This document shows, in pieces, positions 27,329 through 34,983 of a stretch of 64,000 nt of DNA. A program made the position numbers and the translations under genes. The notes below the pieces were generated by a model, which was not told the origin of the DNA, ran no database searches, and saw nothing but the letters and a program-made list of their open reading frames with translations. Positions within the stretch are counted from its first letter, which is position 1. Each line of letters begins with the position of its first letter. Source of the DNA: Nocardia sp. SYP-A9097 (GTDB taxonomy: Bacteria; Actinomycetota; Actinomycetes; Mycobacteriales; Mycobacteriaceae); contig NZ_WJIC01000002.1 in the NCBI RefSeq assembly GCF_009649815.1, forward strand, positions 558,001 through 622,000, written 5' to 3'.

Positions 27329-27373
27329 ATTTCATACCGGGCGCGGCGGTGCCTTGTCCATGTCCGCTTGCTG

Positions 27374-28882
27374 TCAGGACAGATTGTCCGGAGCCACCAG
27401 ACCCAGGATCTCCGCGGTGCGCGACATGGTCTGCCGGGCCAGGCGCATATCGGTGGCCAGGCTCAGGCCGAGCGTGGGAATCAACTCGCGCAGCGGCTCG
27501 GCCCACAGGCCGCGATAGCGCGGGAAGCAGCGCTCCAGCACATCCAGCAGGATGGCGGGTGCGGTGGACGCGCCCGGGGACGCGCCGAGCACCGCCGCGA
27601 TGGTGCCGTCCGAGGAGGCCACCACCTCCGTACCGAATTGCAGTGCGCCCCGGCCGCTCGCATCCCGCTTCACGATCTGGGCGCGCTGCCCGGCCGAGAT
27701 CAGGGACCAGTCACCGGGCGCGGCGGCGGGCGCGAATTCGCGCAGCGCCGACATCTTGCGACCCCGGGTGGCGGTCACCTGGGACAGCAGCAACCAGATC
27801 AGTCCCGGATTTTCCTTGATCATCGACGCCAGCGGACCCACATTGTGCGAGCGCAGCGAAGCCGGGGCATCCAGCACCGAGCCCTGTTTGAGGAACTTGG
27901 GATTCGCGCCGGGATACGGGCCGAACAGCAGGGCACGTTTACCGTCGACCACGCGAGTATCCAAGTGCGGCATGGACATCGGCGGTGCGCCGACCTTGGC
28001 CTTGCCGTACACCTTGGCATCGTGCCGCTCCACGATCGCCGGATTGTCGCAGCGCAGGAAGCGACCGCTCACCGGTAGCAAGCCGTAGCCCTGCACCTGC
28101 GGCAGCCCGGCATTCTGCAGCAGTTTCAACGCCCAGCCACCCGCACCCGCGAAGACGAAACGGGAATCCACCCAGCGGGTGAGACGGTCATTGTCGGTGA
28201 ACTGGTGAATACGCAATTGCCAAGAGCCATCATTGTTCTTGCGCATACCGCGCACCTCGCAGCGGCGGTGGATCTCCACGCCCGAGGCCTCCAGGTGCGC
28301 GAACAGCTGCCGGGTCAGCGAACCGAAATCGACATCACTGCCGGTGACATCACGGGTCGCGGCGAACGGCTCGTACAGGCCGCGGCGTTCGGTGAGCAGT
28401 GGCGCCCAGCCCTCGATGAGTTTGGATTCGGTACTGAACCGCATGGCGCTGAAAAGCGGGTGCGCGGAAAGGGTTTCGTGCCTGCGGCGCAGATGGTCCA
28501 CATCGTCGGTGCCGTGCACCAGGGTCATATGCGGAACCGGATTGATGAAAGTGTCCGGCTTGCCGAGGATTTCGGCCTCCACCAGGGAAGCCCACAATTG
28601 CCGGCTCTGCTGGAAATGCTCATTGACAGCGACGGCCTTGGCGATATCGATACCGCCGTCCGCGGTTTCGCTCGTGTAGTTGAGTTCGCACAGTCCGGAA
28701 TGCCCCGTACCGGCATTATGCCAGGGGGCCGAAGCCTCCGCCGCGAGCTCGGGAAGTCGCTCGTACACCGCAATCGACCAGGTCGGCTCCACGTGTTTGA
28801 GCAGGATACCGAGGGTGGCGCTCATGATCCCGCCGCCGACCAACACCACATCGTAGGGACGCAGGGCCGTTCGCGTATTCAT
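27374..28882 (-). CDS. mqo: Malate:quinone oxidoreductase
   Basis: FAD-dependent membrane-associated enzyme oxidising malate to oxaloacetate and reducing quinone. 502 aa, the family's usual length. FAD motif VVLVGGGIMSATLG at about 12-25, then HNAGTGHSGLCELNYT and the terminal region LGLSLATDMRLARQTM. ATG 28882 is chosen because GGAG lies eight bases upstream; the ATG two codons earlier is too close. Divergent from a TetR gene with a shared promoter region, and may be controlled by it. Confidence 0.96.
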   Translation of the reverse strand: MNTRTALRPYDVVLVGGGIMSATLGILLKHVEPTWSIAVYERLPELAAEASAPWHNAGTGHSGLCELNYTSETADGGIDIAKAVAVNEHFQQSRQLWASLVEAEILGKPDTFINPVPHMTLVHGTDDVDHLRRRHETLSAHPLFSAMRFSTESKLIEGWAPLLTERRGLYEPFAATRDVTGSDVDFGSLTRQLFAHLEASGVEIHRRCEVRGMRKNNDGSWQLRIHQFTDNDRLTRWVDSRFVFAGAGGWALKLLQNAGLPQVQGYGLLPVSGRFLRCDNPAIVERHDAKVYGKAKVGAPPMSMPHLDTRVVDGKRALLFGPYPGANPKFLKQGSVLDAPASLRSHNVGPLASMIKENPGLIWLLLSQVTATRGRKMSALREFAPAAAPGDWSLISAGQRAQIVKRDASGRGALQFGTEVVASSDGTIAAVLGASPGASTAPAILLDVLERCFPRYRGLWAEPLRELIPTLGLSLATDMRLARQTMSRTAEILGLVAPDNLS

Positions 28883-28939
28883 AGTCATCTCTCCGGAGAC
28901 CCCCATTGGACTCGTAAAGCGTAGGGGCACGCTAACACT

Positions 28940-28953
28940 CGCTTGTACATGCG
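28940..28953. promoter_or_regulatory. Candidate TetR operator in the mqo/tetR divergent promoter
   Basis: CGCTTGTACATGCG, an inverted repeat with one mismatched pair per arm. It fills the spacer directly before the -10 TATAGT (28954-28959), six bases before the tetR ATG at 28966, so a leaderless start is likely and binding would block it. Confidence 0.5.
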
Positions 28954-28965
28954 TATAGTTGGGCG

Positions 28966-29643
28966 ATGGCCGGACGTGAGAAACTCAACAGGCAACGCCT
29001 CAGCCGCGACGCCGTGATAGAAGCCGCGCTCGACCTGGCCTACCGCCGCGGCATCGACGGACTCAGCTTCCGGCGGCTCGCCGACGCACTCGACGTCTCA
29101 CCGATGGCGCTGTACTGGCATGTGGAGAACAAAGACGAACTACTGAATGCCATGGGCGACAGAGCATGTCGCGACCTGGAGATCACCGCCGATCCGGATG
29201 AGCCGTGGGATCGCCAATTACGTTCGCTGGTCACAGATTTCGTGCGGATGATCGAGAAGAATCCGGGGGCAGCCCCGATCATCATTCCGCGCGTGGTGTA
29301 CTCCGAAACCGGGCGCGAATTCATGGAGCGGCTGATCGGACTACTGCGCGGGGCGGGGTTCGACGTCAGCGAGGCAACACAATTGGCGCGACAGGGGGCA
29401 CGCACCGCCATGAGCCTGGTCAACGAGCCGCTCTTCACCGGCGTCGGCCTCGAACCCGAACGACGAGCGCTGCTACTCGCCCAGGCCGAGGCGTTGCACG
29501 CGGAGCTTCCGGCCGAGCGCTACCCGAATATTCTCGCCGCCTGGAATGACCTGGGCGACATCACTTCCCGGGAGTCGTTCATCCAGCTCGGCATCGACAC
29601 ATTCGTACACGGCGTGGTCGGGCTGGCCGCCGCACGCGCCTAA
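28966..29643 (+). CDS. TetR family regulator with TetR C-terminal domain
   Basis: Regulator of 225 aa. N-terminal helix-turn-helix at about 12-60 (SRDAVIEAALDLAYRRGIDGLSFRRLADALDVSPMALYWHVENKDEL). The C-terminal part matches the tetracycline-repressor-type effector domain with a long helix (ARTAMSLVNEPLFTGVG). Likely small-molecule ligand. -10 box TATAGT lies just before the ATG. Overlaps the stop of the convergent CGNR gene by 4 bp. Divergent from mqo. Confidence 0.92.
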   Translation: MAGREKLNRQRLSRDAVIEAALDLAYRRGIDGLSFRRLADALDVSPMALYWHVENKDELLNAMGDRACRDLEITADPDEPWDRQLRSLVTDFVRMIEKNPGAAPIIIPRVVYSETGREFMERLIGLLRGAGFDVSEATQLARQGARTAMSLVNEPLFTGVGLEPERRALLLAQAEALHAELPAERYPNILAAWNDLGDITSRESFIQLGIDTFVHGVVGLAAARA

Positions 29644-30170
29644 CGCTGACGAGCGCGGTACGCCGCCACCGCATTGCGATTTCCGCACGCGGTGCTGCAG
29701 TAGCGGCGGGAGCGGTTGCGGGACAGGTCCAGCACGATGCCCTCGCAGGTGTCGTCGGCGCAGATCGCCAGGCGGCTCAGTTCGTCGGCACGGATCACGT
29801 CGATCATGGCCATGGCGGTTTCGACGGCAATGCGCACCGGCAGCGGCGCATCCGGGGGTACGGCGTGAATGTGGTAGTCGAGGCCGTCGTGGCGGACCAG
29901 CTGCGGGACCGCGCGATACTCGGCCAGGATGGCGTTCACCAGTTCGACCGCGGTATCGCGATCGCTGGTCAGCAGGCGGCGCAGGAGGGCGCGCTGGGCG
30001 CGGACGGCATCGAGTTCCGCCGCCGCGCCGGTGCGGGAGCCGGTATAGCCGTGCCGGACGAAGAAGTCCTTCAACTGGGCGGTTTCGGTCATCGTGTCCG
30101 GAGGTTCCGCCGAATTCACCAGATCGACGGCGGCGGCCATGGCGGACACCGTGTCATCAGTAAAGACCAT
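29640..30170 (-). CDS. CGNR zinc finger domain-containing protein
   Basis: Protein of 176 aa with the C-terminal CGNR zinc finger: the cysteines in AICADDTCEG and the signature YCSTACGNRNAVAAYRARQR at about 155-174. The N-terminal ABATE domain is usual in this stress-linked family. Presumed DNA- or RNA-binding regulator. ATG 30170 lies within a 39-bp divergent region shared with an EamA transporter, so control of that exporter is likely. Confidence 0.9.
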   Translation of the reverse strand: MVFTDDTVSAMAAAVDLVNSAEPPDTMTETAQLKDFFVRHGYTGSRTGAAAELDAVRAQRALLRRLLTSDRDTAVELVNAILAEYRAVPQLVRHDGLDYHIHAVPPDAPLPVRIAVETAMAMIDVIRADELSRLAICADDTCEGIVLDLSRNRSRRYCSTACGNRNAVAAYRARQR

Positions 30171-30171
30171 G

Positions 30172-30201
30172 TTGACATATTACACATACACCCCTTAGCG
30201 T
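30172..30201 (+). promoter_or_regulatory. Promoter of the EamA transporter gene
   Basis: TTGACA (30172-30177) and TAGCGT (30196-30201) with an 18-base spacer. The predicted start point falls at or within a base or two of the transporter ATG (30210), suggesting a leaderless mRNA. The opposite-strand promoter of the CGNR gene overlaps it. Confidence 0.6.
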
Positions 30202-30209
30202 CATCAGTC

Positions 30210-31178
30210 ATGGCGACGATGACACATGACACCCCCGTGCGCAGCCGACTCGGCAATGGGCTGCTGCTGGCGGCGCTGTCCGCATCGTCCTTCGGGCTCT
30301 CCGGCGCACTCGCGCGCGGGCTGCTGAACGCGGGCTGGAGTCCCGCCGCAGTGGTCATCGTGCGCGTACTGCTCGGCGCGGCCGTACTGCTGCCCGTGGC
30401 GGTCGTACAACTGCACGGGAACTGGGGTCTGCTGCGCCGCAATATCCCCCTGCTCACCGGATACGGGCTGCTCGCCGTCGCCGGCGCGCAACTCGCGTAC
30501 TTCAATGCCGTCGCGTATATGGACGTCGGCGTCGCACTGCTCATCGAATACACCGCACCCATCGCGGTGGTCGTCTGGCTGTGGCTGCGACACGAACAGA
30601 AACCCGGCCGCGCAACGGTTCTCGGGGCGCTCATCGGTATCGCCGGACTCGTGCTCGTGCTGGACCTGCGCTCCGATGTGCCGACCAGCTGGATCGGGGT
30701 GCTGTGGGCACTCGGCGCAATGGTCGGCGCGGCAGCGTATTTCATCATGTCCGGCAGTGCCGGAGAAGCCGTCCCCGGTACCGTACTGGCCACCAGCGGA
30801 CTGCTCATCGGCGGCTTCGGCATCCTCATCGCAGGACTGGCCGGCATCGTGCCACTACACGCCACCACCAATCCCGTTGCCTTCCAGGGCTTCACCGCGC
30901 AGTGGTGGCAGCCGCTGCTGGCGCTCGGTGTCATCACCGCCTCGCTCGCCTACGTCTCCGGCATTGCCGCCACCCGAATGCTCGGATCGCGGCTCGCCTC
31001 CTTCGCCGCCCTCACCGAGGTACTGGCCGCCATCCTGTTCGCCTGGGCCCTGCTCGGCCAGGCCCCGCACGCCATCCAATTGCTCGGCGGCATACTGATT
31101 CTCGCCGGCGTCGTCGTGGTCCGACTGGGTGAACCGCAGGAGAATCCGGCCGATCCGACCCTCAGCGAACCGCACTGA
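30210..31178 (+). CDS. EamA family (DMT) transporter
   Basis: Ten-helix drug/metabolite exporter of 322 aa, built of two EamA repeats of five helices each (about 15-145 and 155-300). Hydrophobic segments alternate along the whole sequence; the internal repeats both contain helices with conserved GxxxG/small residue patterns. Substrate unknown, possibly amino acids or metabolites. ATG 30210 (or 30219) sits at the predicted transcription start. Overlaps the stop of the convergent epoxide hydrolase gene. Confidence 0.92.
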   Translation: MATMTHDTPVRSRLGNGLLLAALSASSFGLSGALARGLLNAGWSPAAVVIVRVLLGAAVLLPVAVVQLHGNWGLLRRNIPLLTGYGLLAVAGAQLAYFNAVAYMDVGVALLIEYTAPIAVVVWLWLRHEQKPGRATVLGALIGIAGLVLVLDLRSDVPTSWIGVLWALGAMVGAAAYFIMSGSAGEAVPGTVLATSGLLIGGFGILIAGLAGIVPLHATTNPVAFQGFTAQWWQPLLALGVITASLAYVSGIAATRMLGSRLASFAALTEVLAAILFAWALLGQAPHAIQLLGGILILAGVVVVRLGEPQENPADPTLSEPH

Positions 31179-32298
31179 AGAAGGCGCGAATATCGGCGGT
31201 ATGCGCCCGCGGCACCTCCATGGCGACGAAATGATTGCCCGGATTACCGGACGGCCAATACGCAATGGTGTTGTCCCGCTTCGCGAGTCGGCGCATGAGC
31301 GCGGAACCACCGCCGTACACCCCGGTCGGCACCGCGCGCTGACCCGACGGCCAGCCGAAACCACCACCCGCGGCCAGACCGTCGTACATGGGCCATGAGG
31401 AACTCGCCGCCGTATTCGTGAACCAGTACAGGCTGATATTCGTCAGCAGCAGATCACGATCCAGGACGTCCTCGACATGTGCTGCCGCAGGCGTGAATTC
31501 GTGGAATTTGTGCATAAGCCATGCCGCCAGGCCGACCGGCGAATCGGTCCACGCGTGCGCGAAGGTCTGCGGTGCGGTACCCAGCAGGGCGTGATGGTCG
31601 ACCCCGGTCATCCACTGCCGCATGGCACCCCATTCGACGCGCTCATCTTCGGTCATGGACGGTACATCCTCGAGGGTCGGGATGCCGACACCGCCGTCGA
31701 GATGTACGCCGATCACGTGATCCGGTGCGGCCGAGGCCATTTCGGGGGCGATATACGCGCCCAGGTCACCGCCCTGTACCGCGTAGCGGTCGTAGCCGAG
31801 GCGCGCCATCAGCGTTGTGAACATGCGCGCCACACGGGCCACGGTCATGCCCGTGTCACGCGGGGCCTCGGAGAAGGTGAAGCCCGGGATCGAGGGGATG
31901 ACAACATGGAACGCCGGCTCAGGGTCCAAGCCGTGCGCACGCGGATCGGTCAGTGGACCGATGGTCCTGCTGAACTCCACGAACGAGTTCGGCCAGCCGT
32001 GCGCGAGGAGCAGCGGAATCGCATTCGGCTCGGGTGAACGCAGGTGCAGGAAGTGCACGTCGAGGCCGTCCAACTCGGTCATGAACTGCGGGAACTCATT
32101 GAGCTCGGCTTCGATTGCCCGCCAATCGAATTCGGTCCGCCAGTATTCGGCCAGCTCGCGCAGGTAGTCGACCGGTACACCGCGCTTCCAGTCCTTGCCC
32201 GGCAACGGCGCCGACCAGCGGGCATTGCGCAGACGCTCGTGCAGGTCGGCTAGATCGGACTGCGGGATATCGATACGGAAAGGGCGGATCGCGGTCAT
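31162..32298 (-). CDS. Epoxide hydrolase (alpha/beta hydrolase)
   Basis: Epoxide hydrolase of 378 aa with the N-terminal EHN cap-like region (1-110). Oxyanion motif HGWP at 100-103, nucleophile aspartate D178 in QGGDLGA, and the catalytic histidine near the C-terminus in GNHFVAM. It opens epoxides to diols. ATG 32298 with AGGAGG upstream. Divergent from the WYL regulator, with a shared operator between them. Confidence 0.92.
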   Translation of the reverse strand: MTAIRPFRIDIPQSDLADLHERLRNARWSAPLPGKDWKRGVPVDYLRELAEYWRTEFDWRAIEAELNEFPQFMTELDGLDVHFLHLRSPEPNAIPLLLAHGWPNSFVEFSRTIGPLTDPRAHGLDPEPAFHVVIPSIPGFTFSEAPRDTGMTVARVARMFTTLMARLGYDRYAVQGGDLGAYIAPEMASAAPDHVIGVHLDGGVGIPTLEDVPSMTEDERVEWGAMRQWMTGVDHHALLGTAPQTFAHAWTDSPVGLAAWLMHKFHEFTPAAAHVEDVLDRDLLLTNISLYWFTNTAASSSWPMYDGLAAGGGFGWPSGQRAVPTGVYGGGSALMRRLAKRDNTIAYWPSGNPGNHFVAMEVPRAHTADIRAFFSAVR

Positions 32299-32349
32299 TT
32301 CATCCTCCTGAAGTGGCGATTGTTCGAGCCGAGAACGACGTTAGGAGGC

Positions 32350-32374
32350 ATCTAGGACCGTTTTTGTCCTAGAT
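32350..32374. promoter_or_regulatory. Operator palindrome between epoxide hydrolase and WYL regulator
   Basis: Arms ATCTAGGAC and GTCCTAGAT (9 bp, perfect) around a 7-base centre. It lies 20 bp before the WYL gene start and 52 bp before the epoxide hydrolase start, as expected for a regulator that controls both genes. Confidence 0.7.
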
Positions 32375-32393
32375 GTGCGCGATTATTGAGAAC

Positions 32394-33392
32394 ATGAACG
32401 ACACACCCGGCCGACTGCTGCGACTGCTGTCCCTGCTGCAGACCCCGCGCGAATGGCCGGGTAGCGAGCTGGCCGACCGGCTCGGCGTCAGTGATCGGAC
32501 GGTGCGGCGGGATATCGACCGGCTACGAGAGCTCGGGTATCCCGTCGAGGCGACGCTCGGGGTGACCGGCGGATACCGGTTGGCAGCCGGGGCCGCGCTG
32601 CCGCCACTGGTGCTCGACGACGATGAGGCCGTCGCGATCGCCGTCGGATTGCGGGCGGCGGCCGGGCAGGCCGTGGCCGGAATCGAAGAGGCGTCCGTGC
32701 GCGCGCTCGCCAAACTGGAGCAGGTACTGCCGCACAAACTTCGGCGACGGGTTCGGGTAATCGGCGCGGCCACAGCGACATTCAGTGGCGACGGACCGAC
32801 CGCCGATCCGGAGGTACTCGCCACACTCGCCGCCACCGTCACCAATACCGAACGGGTCCGCTTCGCCTACCGCGATGCCGCGGGCACCGAAACCCGGCGC
32901 AATATCGAACCCAATGGCCTGGCCACCCTGCATCGCCGCTGGTACCTGGTCGGATTCGATCTGGATCGCAATGCCTGGCGCAGCTTCCGGGTCGACAGGG
33001 TCGAACGACCGCAACCCACCGGGGCCCGGTTCACACCCCGCGAACTGCCCGCCACCGATGCCGCCGCCTACGTCGCCGGTGCCCGAACCGACTGGGGCAC
33101 AAAGACTTATCGCGTCGACATCACCATGCACGCCCCCGCGTACCGGATCGCGGGACGCCTCGGCGAGGCATCCGGCGCACTCGGCACCCACGACTCGGAC
33201 AGCTGCCGACTTCGCGAAGAACGCGACGATGCCCCGGAATGGCTTGCCAGCCAGCTCATTTCACTCGGCGTCGAATTCGAGGTGCGCGACTCCCCCGAAC
33301 TGGAACACCACCTGAGCGTGGCCGCCGCCCGAATCGCCCGCGCCCTACCCGCTGACAATTCACCACGAAATTCCCTGCACCCGAATAGCTGA
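32394..33392 (+). CDS. HTH/WYL-domain transcriptional regulator (YafY type)
   Basis: Regulator of 332 aa. N-terminal HTH_11 (about 5-60, RLLRLLSLLQTPREWPGSELADRLGVSDRTVRRDIDRLRELG) and the WYL domain (about 130-215), with RRNIEPNGLATLHRRWYLVGFDLDRNAWRSFRVDRV containing the ligand-binding RWYLVG stretch, followed by a WCX C-terminal region. WYL domains sense small ligands, often nucleotides. ATG 32394 is chosen because the earlier GTG at 32373 overlaps the palindrome. Divergent from the epoxide hydrolase. Confidence 0.92.
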   Translation: MNDTPGRLLRLLSLLQTPREWPGSELADRLGVSDRTVRRDIDRLRELGYPVEATLGVTGGYRLAAGAALPPLVLDDDEAVAIAVGLRAAAGQAVAGIEEASVRALAKLEQVLPHKLRRRVRVIGAATATFSGDGPTADPEVLATLAATVTNTERVRFAYRDAAGTETRRNIEPNGLATLHRRWYLVGFDLDRNAWRSFRVDRVERPQPTGARFTPRELPATDAAAYVAGARTDWGTKTYRVDITMHAPAYRIAGRLGEASGALGTHDSDSCRLREERDDAPEWLASQLISLGVEFEVRDSPELEHHLSVAAARIARALPADNSPRNSLHPNS

Positions 33393-33499
33393 GGCGCGCG
33401 GCGCATATGCGACGAAAGGGTTCCCCTCCCCCATTACCGCCGGTACGTTTCTCGGCAAACATCGGGCTCCGCGCAGCCCGCGACGCTAGGGGCACCACC

Positions 33500-34207
33500 A
33501 TGGCAAAACCCAAATCCATCGCGCCAGTGCTACTGAGCCTCACCGCCACTGTGGCGCTCACCGCGAGCGGTGCGCTCACCGCCACCGCCGAACCGGCACC
33601 CGCACCGGCGAATTCGAGCCTCCAGGTCCAGGGCACCGACCACGGCGTCGCCTACCAGGTCGCCCTCACCGAAGACCGCCGCGCCACCGTCAGCACCCTG
33701 CAAGCCGGCCGCTTCCTCGCCACCTGGGACGGCGAAGCGATCATCGCCACCGACGACGCCGGCCGCGTATTGGCAACGGTCCCACTGAAATACGACATCG
33801 CCGGAAAATCTGTCGAATTCACCCCGGCGATCGACACCGACAACAAGCGCCTGACCCTGACCCCGGTAGCCGAATCCCCCACTCCCCTACGCGATGTCAA
33901 CGCCCAACAGCGCTTCTTCGACGTAGTCCAAGCCAATATGCCCACCGTCCTCACCGGCGCGGCAATCGGCGGAGCCATCGGCTTCCTACTCGGCTTCCCC
34001 GCGGGCCTTTTCGTCTTCGACATAATCACCGCCCCCATCGGCCTCGTCGTAGGCAGCATCGTCGGCGCGGCCATCGGCCTCCAACAGGGCGGCGGCCAGG
34101 AAGCGGTGAACGCCGCCCTCACCTACGCCGACACCCTCGTCCCCGGCGCCTCCCAAACCATCCGCCCCGCCTTCGAATCCCTCCCCGCCCCACAACCTCA
34201 GAACTGA
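33500..34207 (+). CDS. Hypothetical secreted protein
   Basis: Predicted exported protein of 235 aa. N-terminal signal peptide ending near GALTATAEPA (about residue 30). A beta-rich central part (about 35-120) with TDDAGRVLATVPL and SVEFTPAIDTD repeats, then a glycine-rich hydrophobic stretch (about 150-205, GAAIGGAIGFLLGF and GSIVGAAIGLQQGGGQ) that may insert in the membrane, as in some actinobacterial secreted proteins of unknown function. ATG 33500 with AGGGG upstream. Stands alone; no homologous family is recognised with confidence. Confidence 0.7.
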   Translation: MAKPKSIAPVLLSLTATVALTASGALTATAEPAPAPANSSLQVQGTDHGVAYQVALTEDRRATVSTLQAGRFLATWDGEAIIATDDAGRVLATVPLKYDIAGKSVEFTPAIDTDNKRLTLTPVAESPTPLRDVNAQQRFFDVVQANMPTVLTGAAIGGAIGFLLGFPAGLFVFDIITAPIGLVVGSIVGAAIGLQQGGGQEAVNAALTYADTLVPGASQTIRPAFESLPAPQPQN

Positions 34208-34226
34208 CCAGGCAAAATTGCCCGAA

Positions 34227-34823
34227 TCACCAAGTGACTTCGGGCAATTCGATATCGATCGGGAACGGGCGATCGACCTCGAGCTGTCCTCGGTGAACAC
34301 CGGTCGGGGCATAGCCACCCTCAGGTAGCAACTCGAAGGTGTAGACGACCATCTGGTCGTCCTCGTTCTCGACCCGCCAGAAGCACTTGATGCCCGCCTC
34401 CGCGTATTGCAGCGGCCGGTGCTTGCGGTCCTTCGTCTTCGTTCGTGGTGAGACCACCTCGACGACGAGATGAACATCCTAAGGTTCGAAGACCAGGCTG
34501 TCGGACTGGACTGCCGTCCGCGACACCACGAGAACGTCCGGCTCGGGCACGCTGCCGCCAAGGTTGATGCCTTGTTCGGTAGCGATGACGAACGGGCGGG
34601 GAGCAACCGTCCGGAGTCCGTGCTTCAGCAGATCACTGACCTCGTTGTGCCAGTGTGTGGCCGGAGCCATCATCACGACGTCACCGTCCAGCAACTCGAA
34701 GCGGCCATCGACAACTTCTATCAGACGTGGCAAATCTTCGGCGGTGAATCCACCGGCCGGGGGCATCGGCAGCGACACCAACCGAGTCCGGATCGGTTCA
34801 TCGGAGTGCGGCTGTGCGGTCAT
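34227..34823 (-). pseudogene. Uma2-family endonuclease gene interrupted by an in-frame stop
   Basis: The reading frame from 34823 (residues MTAQPHSDEP) encodes the N-terminal part of a Uma2 PD-(D/E)XK nuclease (RFELLDGDVVMMAP, PEPDVLVVSR) and stops at TAG 34479-34481. Translation of the same frame beyond the stop gives DVHLVVEVVSPRT, KDRKHRPLQYAEAGIKCFWRVE and the rest of the Uma2 domain to 34227. So one nonsense change (for example CAG to TAG) splits an otherwise intact gene of roughly 200 codons. A sequencing error or read-through is possible. An upstream ATG (34883) would add 20 residues. Confidence 0.8.
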
Positions 34824-34929
34824 ACCAGCCAGCGTAGTTGACCTCACGCGTGTCAAACGCACTGTTTGTGCCACATTTGCCATGATCCAAATGGAGAGAC
34901 GCCGATCCGAGACTCCTCCTTAAAGCACG

Positions 34930-34960
34930 CGGCCCCCGCTCCGAATCGGAGCGGGGGCCG
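34930..34960 (-). terminator. Intrinsic terminator after rpoC
   Basis: Perfect 15-bp stem (arm CGGCCCCCGCTCCGA) around a single base, followed on the minus strand by a short C/T-rich tail. It is 24 bp past the rpoC stop. Confidence 0.8.
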
Positions 34961-34983
34961 AATGTTTTGCCCTACTAGAAGCT

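Noticed and set aside
29546..30163. Plus-strand open frame over the CGNR gene
   Set aside because: Arginine/proline-rich composition and no start signal; the minus-strand CGNR zinc finger is clear.
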